A stretch of DNA of 64,000 bases from an uncultured Eubacteriales bacterium (GTDB lineage: Bacteria; Bacillota; Clostridia; Oscillospirales; CAG-272), in NCBI GenBank assembly GCA_934373635.1, contig CAKROZ010000009.1, positions 1 to 64,000 of the forward strand, read 5' to 3'. Under the pieces are notes generated by a model that saw only the letters and a program-made list of their open reading frames with translations, was not told the DNA's origin and ran no database searches. Position numbers and translations under genes: made by a program. Each line of letters begins with the position of its first letter. Positions within the stretch are counted from its first letter, which is position 1. Positions 33,832 through 41,573 of the stretch are shown here, one piece after another.

Positions 33832-36228
33832 TTATTTCGTGAGAAGGAGCGCGGTATAGCTTCCGCCGGCACCGTAGGCAATGACGAGCACATGACGGAG
33901 CGTGTCCGCGGTGCACCCGACTTTCCGGGCACGTCCGTCGGGCAGAAGACGATAGGCGTCCGCCTCACCCGCAAGGTCGCCGTGCAGAAGCAGGGCGGCG
34001 TGCAGAGCGCCGAGCGTCGCGGCGGCGGCGCGGGCTTCTCCGACTCTTTCCTTGACCGTGAGGACGGGGAGGGATGCGAGATTTTCGCCGAACACTTCGC
34101 AAAGAGCGGCAGTCTCTGCCGCATCGACCTTTTCGTGCCCGTTGGCAAAGCCGACGACGGCATCCACCTCTTCGGGTGTCAGCCCCGCGTCGAGGATCGC
34201 CTCGCGCATCGCACGCACGAGCGCCTCTTCGGAGCCCGTGAGCGTGCCGAACGGGACGGCGTGATGTGCCTGTCCGTGGCCCGCAATGCGGCAGAGTACC
34301 GACGCACCGCGCGCCGCGGCGGCACTCTCTCCTTCGAGGAGAAGGGAGACCGAGCCGTCCGAGAGGGCGAAGCCCTGCTTTTTTTCATAAGGAGCGACGG
34401 CACCCTCGCCGACGACGCCGAGCTTATGATAAAGCTCGGAGAGGATCTCGCTGTTTTCGTCCGTTCCCGTCGCGAGCATGGCGGAGGCTTTTCCCTCGCG
34501 GATGACGCTCGCGGCGTAGGCGACGGCGGCAAGTCCCGACTGCGCGCCGTTTGTCACCGTGACATTGTAGCCGCGGATGCCCGCGCAGATGGAAAGGTAC
34601 CCGCCCGCCGCGTTATAGACCGTGTTCGGGAACTTGAAGGCGCTTCCGCCCGCGTTCCCCTTTTCGGCGATCAGCATTTCGAAGTCGCACCCGGGACCGA
34701 GCGCACCCTCCGAGGTGCCGACGAGGATTCCCGTCTCCTTCGCGTTCTCTTCGGTGACGCGGTAGCCGCCGTTTTGCAATGCCTGCATTCCCGAGACGGC
34801 TTGCAGACGGCTGAAACGGTCGAGCTTACGGAAGAAGGAGCGCTCGAGCCCCGCCGCGGCAAAGTCCGCGTCGCAAAGCTCGGAGCACACGTCGGAGCCT
34901 TCGATGCGTCTGCCCTCGCGGCAGGCGGCGAGATAGGCGTCGAGCCCGCAGCCGAGCGGGGAAACGATGCCCGCACCCGTCAGGACGACCCCCTCTTTTC
35001 CGTCGGCTCTCTTCACGTCGCCGCACCCGTTTCCGAAGATGAGGCTCGCGTTGTTTCCGCCGAAGGCGAAGGAATTGTTCATGACCGCGTGAAGCTCTTT
35101 TTTCTTCGCCTTGTTCGGACAGAAGTCGATGCTGCCCGCGCGTTCGGCAAGACGCTCTTCGTCCCCTTCACGGAAGCCGAGCGTCGGAGGGATCACCCCT
35201 TCGGTCAGCGCCTTGACGGCGAAGACGGCTTCGATCGCGCCCGCCGCGCCGAGGCAGTGACCCGTCATGCCCTTGGTGGAGCTGACGGCGAGAGAATCGT
35301 TCTCTCCGTCAAAAACGGTGTGAAGGGAAAGAAATTCCGCCTCGTCGTTCTTCGCCGTTCCCGTGCCGTGCGCGTTGACGTAGCCGATGTCGGCGGGCGT
35401 CAGTCCCGAGCTCTCGATGGCGCGGCGGATGGCGTCCATCTGTCCCGCTCCGTCGGGGCGGGGCGCGGTGATGTGGTGCGCGTCGCTGCTGATGCCCGAG
35501 CCGAGCACCTCGCAATAGATGTGCGCGCCGCGCGCTATGGCGTGTTCGTAGGATTCGACAATGAGCGCGCCCGCCCCCTCGCCGAGCGTAATGCCGCTCG
35601 AACGGTTGAAGGGAGAGCAGGGCTCCGCGTCCAGTGCGTGGAGGGAGAGGAAGCCCGCATAGGGAACCGATGCAAAGGCGTCGGCACCCCCGGCGATCAC
35701 CACGTCCGCCCGCCCGTCGCGGATGAGGTCGGACGCGTAGGCGATGCTCATCGTGCCCGCGGCGCAGGCGTTTGCGATGTTGGTGACGACACCGCCCGCC
35801 CCCGTCAGGCGTGCGACCTGCGAGGCGATGGCGGAGATGGGCATTTTCGGAATGTCCTCCGTCGCTTTTCCTTTGGTATAATAGTGCTCGATGCTGACGA
35901 CACCGCCGACACAGCTTCCCATAATGACGCCGACGCGGCAGTCGCCGTGAAAGTCGGAGAGCCCCGCATCGCCCATGGCTTCGAGCGCCGCCTTCACGCC
36001 GAGGCGTGCGGCGCGGTCAAGCTCTTCGTGGTGAGAGAGGTCGGAGAGATATTCGTCCGGCACCTCGGCGGCATAGTCGGCGTAGCAGTTTTCGGTATCG
36101 ACACTCTTCGTGTGGCGGATGCCGCTCTCGCCGCGGACGGCACTCCCCCAGCAATCCGCGACGTTTTCGCCGACCGCCGAGATCATGCCGAGTCCCGTAA
36201 TGACACAGCGATTCTTATTTTCGGTCAT
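33832..36228 (-). CDS. Fused tandem ketosynthase: KAS II domain plus chain-length-factor-like domain
   Basis: The 798-residue protein holds two FabF-like domains. Domain 1 (1-400) has the full Cys-His-His triad: Cys155 in ANACAAG, His287 in NAHGTGT, His324 in MTGHCLGAAG, plus NSFAFGGNN. Domain 2 (412-798) keeps the thiolase fold but has Gln563 (NGAQSG) in place of the nucleophile, ANGHEK instead of HGTGT, and VGEARAAAATLG instead of MTGHxLGAAG. A Cys-to-Gln change is the hallmark of KS-beta/chain length factor subunits of type II polyketide synthases. Separate KS-alpha and KS-beta are normal; one fused chain is unusual. It sits between ACP and fabG and probably makes a polyketide, polyene or specialised fatty acid. 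Confidence 0.9.
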   Translation of the reverse strand: MTENKNRCVITGLGMISAVGENVADCWGSAVRGESGIRHTKSVDTENCYADYAAEVPDEYLSDLSHHEELDRAARLGVKAALEAMGDAGLSDFHGDCRVGVIMGSCVGGVVSIEHYYTKGKATEDIPKMPISAIASQVARLTGAGGVVTNIANACAAGTMSIAYASDLIRDGRADVVIAGGADAFASVPYAGFLSLHALDAEPCSPFNRSSGITLGEGAGALIVESYEHAIARGAHIYCEVLGSGISSDAHHITAPRPDGAGQMDAIRRAIESSGLTPADIGYVNAHGTGTAKNDEAEFLSLHTVFDGENDSLAVSSTKGMTGHCLGAAGAIEAVFAVKALTEGVIPPTLGFREGDEERLAERAGSIDFCPNKAKKKELHAVMNNSFAFGGNNASLIFGNGCGDVKRADGKEGVVLTGAGIVSPLGCGLDAYLAACREGRRIEGSDVCSELCDADFAAAGLERSFFRKLDRFSRLQAVSGMQALQNGGYRVTEENAKETGILVGTSEGALGPGCDFEMLIAEKGNAGGSAFKFPNTVYNAAGGYLSICAGIRGYNVTVTNGAQSGLAAVAYAASVIREGKASAMLATGTDENSEILSELYHKLGVVGEGAVAPYEKKQGFALSDGSVSLLLEGESAAAARGASVLCRIAGHGQAHHAVPFGTLTGSEEALVRAMREAILDAGLTPEEVDAVVGFANGHEKVDAAETAALCEVFGENLASLPVLTVKERVGEARAAAATLGALHAALLLHGDLAGEADAYRLLPDGRARKVGCTADTLRHVLVIAYGAGGSYTALLLTK

Positions 36229-36240
36229 AGGGCACCCCCG

Positions 36241-36486
36241 TCACATATGTGCGGCGATGTACTCTGCGATGGTGTCGATGCTGTAAAAGTGTTCCTTGCC
36301 GACGCCCGTCATGTTGACGTGGTATTCGCCGTCCGCGTAAGAGATGATCTCGAGCGAGTCGATCGAGTCGAGTCCGACGGGGCCCGCGCCGAACAGCGCG
36401 GTGTCAAAGTCGAGAGAATCGCCGTCCACCCCGAGGTCTTCGACGAGAAAATTCTTGAGTCCGTTTTTGATTTCATTGAGTTCCAT
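36241..36486 (-). CDS. Acyl carrier protein
   Basis: This 81-residue, acidic, helical protein has the phosphopantetheine attachment site GLDSIDSLE with Ser41. It carries the growing chain for the adjacent ketosynthase/chain-length-factor fusion; its stop is 12 bases before that gene. The sequence differs from a typical housekeeping AcpP (an insertion around residues 31-37 and YADGEYHV after helix II), fitting a dedicated carrier. No good -10/-35 pair at standard spacing was found upstream; TTGACG...TATACT at about 36529-36560 has a 20-bp spacer. Confidence 0.9.
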   Translation of the reverse strand: MELNEIKNGLKNFLVEDLGVDGDSLDFDTALFGAGPVGLDSIDSLEIISYADGEYHVNMTGVGKEHFYSIDTIAEYIAAHM

Positions 36487-36671
36487 GAGAAATGTCTCCT
36501 TTTTTCTTCTTATTTTTCAAAGCGGGAACAGTATACCTCAAAAAAAGAAAGTTTTCGTCAACCCAAGATAAACTTTTGTTGAGGTTTGCCCTTCACACCG
36601 TGCGATGCGCCGCGGAGTGGAGCGGAGAAGAACCCCGTCGGAGAGTCTCTCACGGGGAGTCCCGAAAAAAA

Positions 36672-36714
36672 TCTACTCGCAAAACTTTCAAAAATCAAAA
36701 GTTTTGCGAGTAGA
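36672..36714. repeat. 17-bp perfect hairpin
   Basis: Arms TCTACTCGCAAAACTTT and the complement flank a 9-nt loop in the ACP upstream gap. No T-run follows, so this is not an obvious terminator; it could be an operator or leader structure. Confidence 0.7.
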
Positions 36715-36759
36715 AACATAGGACCGTCGCGGGAAGGGACGCCCGTAAGAAAAGAAAAA

Positions 36760-36804
36760 GGGCTGTCGCAAACAGGTCTTTGGAATCCCTGTCTGCGACA
36801 GCCC
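36760..36804. terminator. Bidirectional terminator after the HtrA gene
   Basis: Arms GGGCTGTCGCA and TGCGACAGCCC with an inner ACAGG/CCTGT pairing, flanked by A-rich and T-rich runs. The GGGCTGTC ends match those of the element at 6460-6594. Confidence 0.8.
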
Positions 36805-36817
36805 GTGTTGTTTTTTG

Positions 36818-38095
36818 TCAGTTGTACTTTTTGAGAGAAGAATCGGTGATGGTGATGGACGCCGACCCGTCATTGCCACCGCGGGTGAAGGAGATGGTCA
36901 CGGTGTCGCCGACCCTCGCGTTCAGCATGATGTCGACGATGTGATAGGTGCGCGTGACCTCATAGATCTCGCCGTCGATCGTGATGGAGCGGATGACGTC
37001 TCCCGACTGCAGGACGCCCGACGCGAGCGATTTTTCTTCGATCTCCTTGATGGCGACCTGCTCGACGATGTGAAGCCTGCCCGTCTCGGTGTCGTATACG
37101 GTGTCGGAGGCGGCTACTTCGACCGTGATGCCGAGCAGACAGCGGTAGACGTTTTCGTTGTCCTTGCCGTCACAGTAGTCGATGATGTTGTTTGCGATGT
37201 ATTTTGCGATGTTCGAGGGAATGGCGTAGCCGATGTTATCGATCGAGGAGCTCGACATCTTCGCGTTGACGATGCCGATGACGTTGCCCTCGTCGTTGAA
37301 CAGACCGCCGCCGGAGTTACCGCCGTTGACCGCCGCGTCGATGCGCATCACGCGCATGGAAATGACGGTGGCATCGTCCGCCGCCTTCATCTGGATATAT
37401 TCGCTCTGCACGTTCACGTGACCGACGGTCGCGGAAATGCCGTTTGCCTCGGGGTTGCCGATGACGATCGCGGTGTCGAGCACCGAGACGTCGTTCGAGT
37501 CGGCGAAGTCCGCCGCCCGCACGTTCGAGGAGCGGAGCACGTCGCTGCCCTCCACCTTCAATACGGCGATGTCGTAGAGCATCGAGCCGCCGATATAGGT
37601 TGCGGGAATCGCGTACGCGGTGCTTTCTTTTCCGTAAAGGTAGAGATTGATGTCACTGCTGATATGGTTTTTCGTGTTCGCCTGCGCGTTGTAGACGACG
37701 TGGTAATTCGTAATGACGTAGGCGTTGCCTTTTTCCTTGTCGAGCTTATAGACGACACCGGCTCCCGCCGATTGCGCGTGCTGTTCGTAGGTCGATGCGT
37801 TCGGACCCCAGCCGCGCGATTGCTCGAGCGTGAAGTCGCAATAAATGCTCACCGCCGAGAGAAGCCCCTTGCTCGCCGCGAGCAGGGAAACCGAGCTGTC
37901 TGTCGTGACGGTAATATCGTAATTGTTGGTGTCGCCCCCTTCGCGGACCTTTTCGTCCACATATGCCTTGAGTGTTTCCTCGAGTTTTGTGTTGTCGGTG
38001 TCACCGCCGTTTATCTGGCAGGAGGTCAGAACGGGCAGGGAGAAGATAAGAGTCAGAGCGAGGAAGAGGGACAGAAGTTTTGTTTTCGTTTTCAT
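36818..38095 (-). CDS. DegP/HtrA-type serine protease, probable lipoprotein
   Basis: The start ATG 38095 follows AAAGGA and gives 425 residues with a signal sequence (MKTKTKLLSLFLALTLIFSL) and a lipobox-like VLTSC at Cys26. The trypsin-like domain has His in ITNYHVV, Asp in DIAVLKV and Ser in GNSGGGLF. A single PDZ domain ends the protein (LQSGDVIRSITIDGEIYEV). It should be exported and act outside the membrane in protein quality control or processing. The open frame extends upstream of 38095 but that part lacks a signal sequence. Confidence 0.9.
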   Translation of the reverse strand: MKTKTKLLSLFLALTLIFSLPVLTSCQINGGDTDNTKLEETLKAYVDEKVREGGDTNNYDITVTTDSSVSLLAASKGLLSAVSIYCDFTLEQSRGWGPNASTYEQHAQSAGAGVVYKLDKEKGNAYVITNYHVVYNAQANTKNHISSDINLYLYGKESTAYAIPATYIGGSMLYDIAVLKVEGSDVLRSSNVRAADFADSNDVSVLDTAIVIGNPEANGISATVGHVNVQSEYIQMKAADDATVISMRVMRIDAAVNGGNSGGGLFNDEGNVIGIVNAKMSSSSIDNIGYAIPSNIAKYIANNIIDYCDGKDNENVYRCLLGITVEVAASDTVYDTETGRLHIVEQVAIKEIEEKSLASGVLQSGDVIRSITIDGEIYEVTRTYHIVDIMLNARVGDTVTISFTRGGNDGSASITITDSSLKKYN

Positions 38096-38331
38096 ACCGG
38101 ATTCCTTTCCGAAACTTCGTTTCCTTATGATATTGTTCTTAGTATACTTCTTTTTTATGAAACGCCTGTGACGAAAAAGGAGATTCTTTGCAAACAAACG
38201 GAGAAAATTTTCAAAGTTCATGCGTTTTTCGCGTCACGGCTACGAGAGCTTCAAGGTAAGCACTCAGCGTCAAAAAAACACTTCACAATTTCGCTCTGCT
38301 CGCAAAAATACATGTCATTCGTCGCATTTCA

Positions 38332-39552
38332 TTATCGAATGCCGTAGGTTTTTATGATGTAGTCCATGTCTTTGTCCCCTCTGCCCGAGAGGTTGATGAG
38401 CACCGAGCCTTTCTTCATCCGGTTTGCGAGCTTCATACCGTAGGCGACGGCGTGCGCGCTTTCGATGGCGGGGATGATGCCTTCCGTCCGCGAGAGCTCG
38501 AAGAATGCGTCGATCGTCTCTTCGTCGCCGATGACGTCGTATTTCACCCTGCCGATGTCGTGCAGGAAGGCGTGCTCGGGGCCCGAGGAGGGATAATCGA
38601 GCCCGCTCGCCACGGAATAGACGGGGGCGGGTTCTCCCGCCTCGTCCTTGAGCATCAGACTGTTGAAGCCGTGCATCACGCCCTCCTCCCCGTAATTCAG
38701 GCTGGCGGCGTGGTCGCCCGTCGCTCTGCCTCTGCCGAGCGGCTCGATGCCGTAGATCTCGACGGGGTCGTTCAGAAAGCCTGCGAACAGTCCCATGGCG
38801 TTCGAGCCGCCGCCGACGCAGGCGACCACCGCGTCGGGCAACTCACCCGTCATGTCGAGGAACTGCTCCCTCGCCTCGATCCCCACGACGCTCTGAAAAT
38901 CGCGCACCATCATCGGGAAGGGGTGCGGCCCCACGACCGAGCCGATGCAATAGATGGCGTCCCGATACTCGCGGCTGTACGCGGCGAAGGCGGCGTCCAC
39001 GGCTTCCTTGAGCGTCTGTGCGCCCTCCGTGACCTCGATCACGTTCGCCCCGAGGATCTTCATTCTCGCCACGTTGGGCGCCTGCTTTTCGATGTCCACG
39101 GCGCCCATATAGATGTCGCACGAAAGACCGAAATACGCGGCGGCGGTGGCGAGGGCGACGCCGTGCTGACCCGCGCCCGTCTCGGCGATTACTTTGTGCT
39201 TGCCCATATATTTTGCGAGCAGCGCCTCACCCATGCAGTGGTTGAGCTTGTGCGCACCCGTGTGATTGAGATCCTCGCGCTTGACGTAGAGCTGAACCCC
39301 CGTTCCGAGCTTGTCGGACAGCCTCGCGAGGTGGGAGACGGGCGTCGGTCTGCCTTGGAACTCCTTGCGGATGCGGCGGAGCTCGGCGATGAATTTTCTC
39401 GACTTGCAGATGGTCTCGTAGGCGTCGCGGATCTCGTCCATGGCGGCTTGCAGCTCGGGCGGAATGTAGGAGCCGCCGTACTTCCCGAAGTAGCCGTTCG
39501 CGTCGGGGTAGTTTTTGAGATAAGTATCAAAGTCAATGTCATGGTATTTCAT
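38332..39552 (-). CDS. trpB: Tryptophan synthase beta subunit
   Basis: The 406-residue protein matches TrpB: KREDLNHTGAHKLN with the PLP-binding Lys near residue 98, ETGAGQHGVALAT, VACVGGGSNAMGLF and SGLDYPSSGPEHA. It condenses indole and serine to tryptophan. GGAGG lies before ATG 39552. No trpA or other trp genes are adjacent, so indole may come from a distant trpA or from uptake (salvage). A Trp-specific T-box controls it. Confidence 0.94.
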   Translation of the reverse strand: MKYHDIDFDTYLKNYPDANGYFGKYGGSYIPPELQAAMDEIRDAYETICKSRKFIAELRRIRKEFQGRPTPVSHLARLSDKLGTGVQLYVKREDLNHTGAHKLNHCMGEALLAKYMGKHKVIAETGAGQHGVALATAAAYFGLSCDIYMGAVDIEKQAPNVARMKILGANVIEVTEGAQTLKEAVDAAFAAYSREYRDAIYCIGSVVGPHPFPMMVRDFQSVVGIEAREQFLDMTGELPDAVVACVGGGSNAMGLFAGFLNDPVEIYGIEPLGRGRATGDHAASLNYGEEGVMHGFNSLMLKDEAGEPAPVYSVASGLDYPSSGPEHAFLHDIGRVKYDVIGDEETIDAFFELSRTEGIIPAIESAHAVAYGMKLANRMKKGSVLINLSGRGDKDMDYIIKTYGIR

Positions 39553-39719
39553 GGTTTTTCCTCCAAAAAGTAAAGTTTTATTTTGATTTTACGGTAGATT
39601 TCGGATGTTCGAACTGTTTTTCTTCGGCACGCGGGGTGCCATCGACGGCTTGAATACGGCATAGCGCCCTTCTCCTTTGCGGAATGTGTTTCTCCTCCGT
39701 CCGGCGCGATAAAACAAAA

Positions 39720-40005
39720 ACCGCCCCCGACAGAAAAATACTCTCTGTCAAGGGCGGATGATACAAAACGATCCGCGGTGCCACCTTGATTCATAGGGAA
39801 GCCCCTATGCGCTCTGCGGGATACCGACATATCCCCGGCAAATGACGTCTGCCCCACGTCGCAGAATACTCTGTGCCACGCACATTTGACTGCGCCCTCT
39901 GCGGTCCATTTGACAAGTTGTTTCTTACCCGATTCTCAGCATCGCGGGCTCTCTGTGAAGGCATCGTTGCCGTTATCTCCGCATCAACGGTTTGAATATG
40001 GAATT
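39720..40005 (-). promoter_or_regulatory. T-box riboswitch, tryptophan specific
   Basis: The leader contains the T-box core AAGGTGGCACCGCGGA (39771-39786 on the reverse strand). It is followed by a Rho-independent terminator, CCGCCCTTGACAGAGAG pairing with CTGTCGGGGGCGG, and then T5. Upstream, the sequence GTCAAATGGACCGC presents TGG at the specifier position, and AGAG/GCTGAGA-type stem I elements are visible. Uncharged tRNA-Trp would stabilise the antiterminator and switch on trpB. Confidence 0.88.
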
Positions 40006-40011
40006 TTGCCT

Positions 40012-40040
40012 ATTATAGCACACAACCGAGGTCGCGTCAA
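40012..40040 (-). promoter_or_regulatory. Promoter for the trpB T-box leader
   Basis: Reverse strand TTGACG (40040-40035), 17-bp spacer, TATAAT (40017-40012). Confidence 0.82.
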
Positions 40041-40131
40041 GAGCATATGCGATTGTTACAATTTGTTCATATTTTTAATCGGAGCGAAGCGGTCGACGGC
40101 GAAAGGAGCGGCATCCTGTGCCCGCCCGTTT

Positions 40132-40671
40132 TCAGAAGGCTTCACTTTGCGTGTTCACTTCCCGTCGGACGGCAAGGGTGAGCGGGTCAAGAACGAGGAC
40201 TGGTTTGCCTTGATGCAGGGCGTAGGCGACCGTTTTTCCCGTGCCGCTCGGTTTGCCGTTCCACACGGCGAGGAGGATGTCGGCGCTGTCCGCCATGTAG
40301 CGGTTCCGCCGTTCCATGCAGTCCTTTGTGTAGTCCTTTTGCAGGAGGGTCGTCCTGTCACATGCCGCGAGGATCTTGAAGTAGCGCGCACGGAGGGGAG
40401 CCGTCCATTTGTCGGGTTGCGCCTCGCAAGGGATCGCGGCTTCGAGCGTAACGGTCGGGTAAAGGGCTTTCAGCTCCAAGACGATCTCGGCGGCATACAT
40501 GTCCACGCCGATCGCCATGCCGGAGATGAAATGCGTGACCCGTTCCTCTTCAATAAGGCGAAGGATCTGCTCTTTGAGGGCAAGCTTGAGGGAGAGGCAG
40601 CGCGCGTCTGCTTCGTTGAAGCCGAACGGAAGATTCTGCGGACGATGCCCGCTGAAAGCACAGGTTTTCAA
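40132..40671 (-). CDS. DUF1273/SLOG-family protein (YpsA-like)
   Basis: The 179-residue protein opens KTCAFSGHRPQNLPFGF and contains FISGMAIGVDMYAAE and DILLAVWNGKPSGTGKTVAYA, the nucleotide-handling motifs of the SLOG superfamily (DUF1273, YpsA/YoqJ). SLOG proteins bind nucleotide-derived ligands; B. subtilis YpsA affects cell division and stress responses. The role here is unknown. It is followed within 31 bases upstream by an XRE regulator in the same orientation, likely an operon. Confidence 0.82.
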   Translation of the reverse strand: MKTCAFSGHRPQNLPFGFNEADARCLSLKLALKEQILRLIEEERVTHFISGMAIGVDMYAAEIVLELKALYPTVTLEAAIPCEAQPDKWTAPLRARYFKILAACDRTTLLQKDYTKDCMERRNRYMADSADILLAVWNGKPSGTGKTVAYALHQGKPVLVLDPLTLAVRREVNTQSEAF

Positions 40672-40702
40672 GATAGGTTCCTCTTTTCGGTCGGGAGTCG
40701 GT

Positions 40703-41023
40703 CTACGTTGCCGAAACGATCAATTCCATCAAATCTAAAATGCGTTTTTGTGACTCGGGAGGCAGGGCTTCGATCTTCTTTGAGAGCTCGGAGGTCTGAT
40801 AGGCGGTCGAGTGTTCCACGACGTCGCAGAAGATGGCGTCTGCGGGAACCTCAAGCCCGTTGAGGATCAGAATCAGCTTTTCGCAACGGGGAAAGGACAT
40901 CCCGCGCTCGAGCGTGGAGATATAATTCGCGGTCAAGCCCGTTTTTTCGGCGAGCTCCTCCTGCGAAAGTCCGAGACGCTCTCGGCATTGTTTGATCCGT
41001 TTTCCGATCCGCTTGTCTATCAT
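40703..41023 (-). CDS. XRE-family HTH regulator (106 aa)
   Basis: A compact Cro/C1 helix-turn-helix protein: IKQCRERLGLSQEELAEKTG followed by LTANYISTLERG, then a short C-terminal helix region (LPPESQKRILDLMELI). It probably controls its own operon with the SLOG gene. No toxin partner is evident. Confidence 0.85.
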   Translation of the reverse strand: MIDKRIGKRIKQCRERLGLSQEELAEKTGLTANYISTLERGMSFPRCEKLILILNGLEVPADAIFCDVVEHSTAYQTSELSKKIEALPPESQKRILDLMELIVSAT

Positions 41024-41482
41024 GGCGCGTTTCTATCCTTTTTCTCTGTCGCTTATCCAAATTATAGGACGAAACGGCACAAAAATACAGAAACGCTCAT
41101 AGCGAGTCTCGGTATCAGCAATTGAGTTTTGACAAAATTCTCCGAAATAAGACAAGCTTCGACCGCCGCGGGGCGGGGAAAGGCGAAACGCCTCGATAAT
41201 GTGACGATCTGTTACGGACGCTGTGAGTCCGAGATAACAGAACTCGGCGGCGAGACTCGGGACGATAGGGCACGGGGCGACACAACCCGAAGCGGTGGCG
41301 AAAGGCGGCGTAGCCCGAAACGGAAAAAAGCGGTAGGGCGGGACTTACAGCGGGGACGCAAAGAGAAGACAGCGGCGCCCCGACCGCTCGAAAACCGAAA
41401 AAACGGCGTGGATTCCCAAGGTAAATTCCACCGTGGAATTTACCTTGGGAATCACTGCAAAGCGAGCTTTTTCTTTTTTTAA
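41024..41482. other. Intergenic region with a 43-bp palindrome
   Basis: The 41130-41400 part is GC-rich and structured but has no supportable gene. At 41411-41453 a near-perfect palindrome (21-base arms beginning GATTCCCAAGG, one central base) lies just upstream of the ABC exporter promoter. A cruciform, a terminator or a regulator binding site are possible. Confidence 0.6.
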
Positions 41483-41511
41483 TTGACAATCCGTCTTCGG
41501 CGTGCTAAAAT
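41483..41511 (+). promoter_or_regulatory. Promoter for the ABC exporter operon
   Basis: TTGACA at 41483-41488, 17-bp spacer, TAAAAT at 41506-41511. Confidence 0.75.
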
Positions 41512-41573
41512 AGAGTATTCCCCTATACTTTTGATTTTCGCGCGGGCGCAGATACGGGGAGAAAGGACGCCTT

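Noticed and set aside
33892..36582. 896-residue forward frame opposite the ketosynthase gene
   Set aside because: Antisense shadow of a GC-rich gene: Arg/Asp/Val-rich with no fold, while the reverse strand encodes two complete KS domains and an ACP.
41129..41482. 117-residue forward frame before the ABC exporter
   Set aside because: Passes through the 43-bp palindrome and the promoter, with no recognisable protein sequence.
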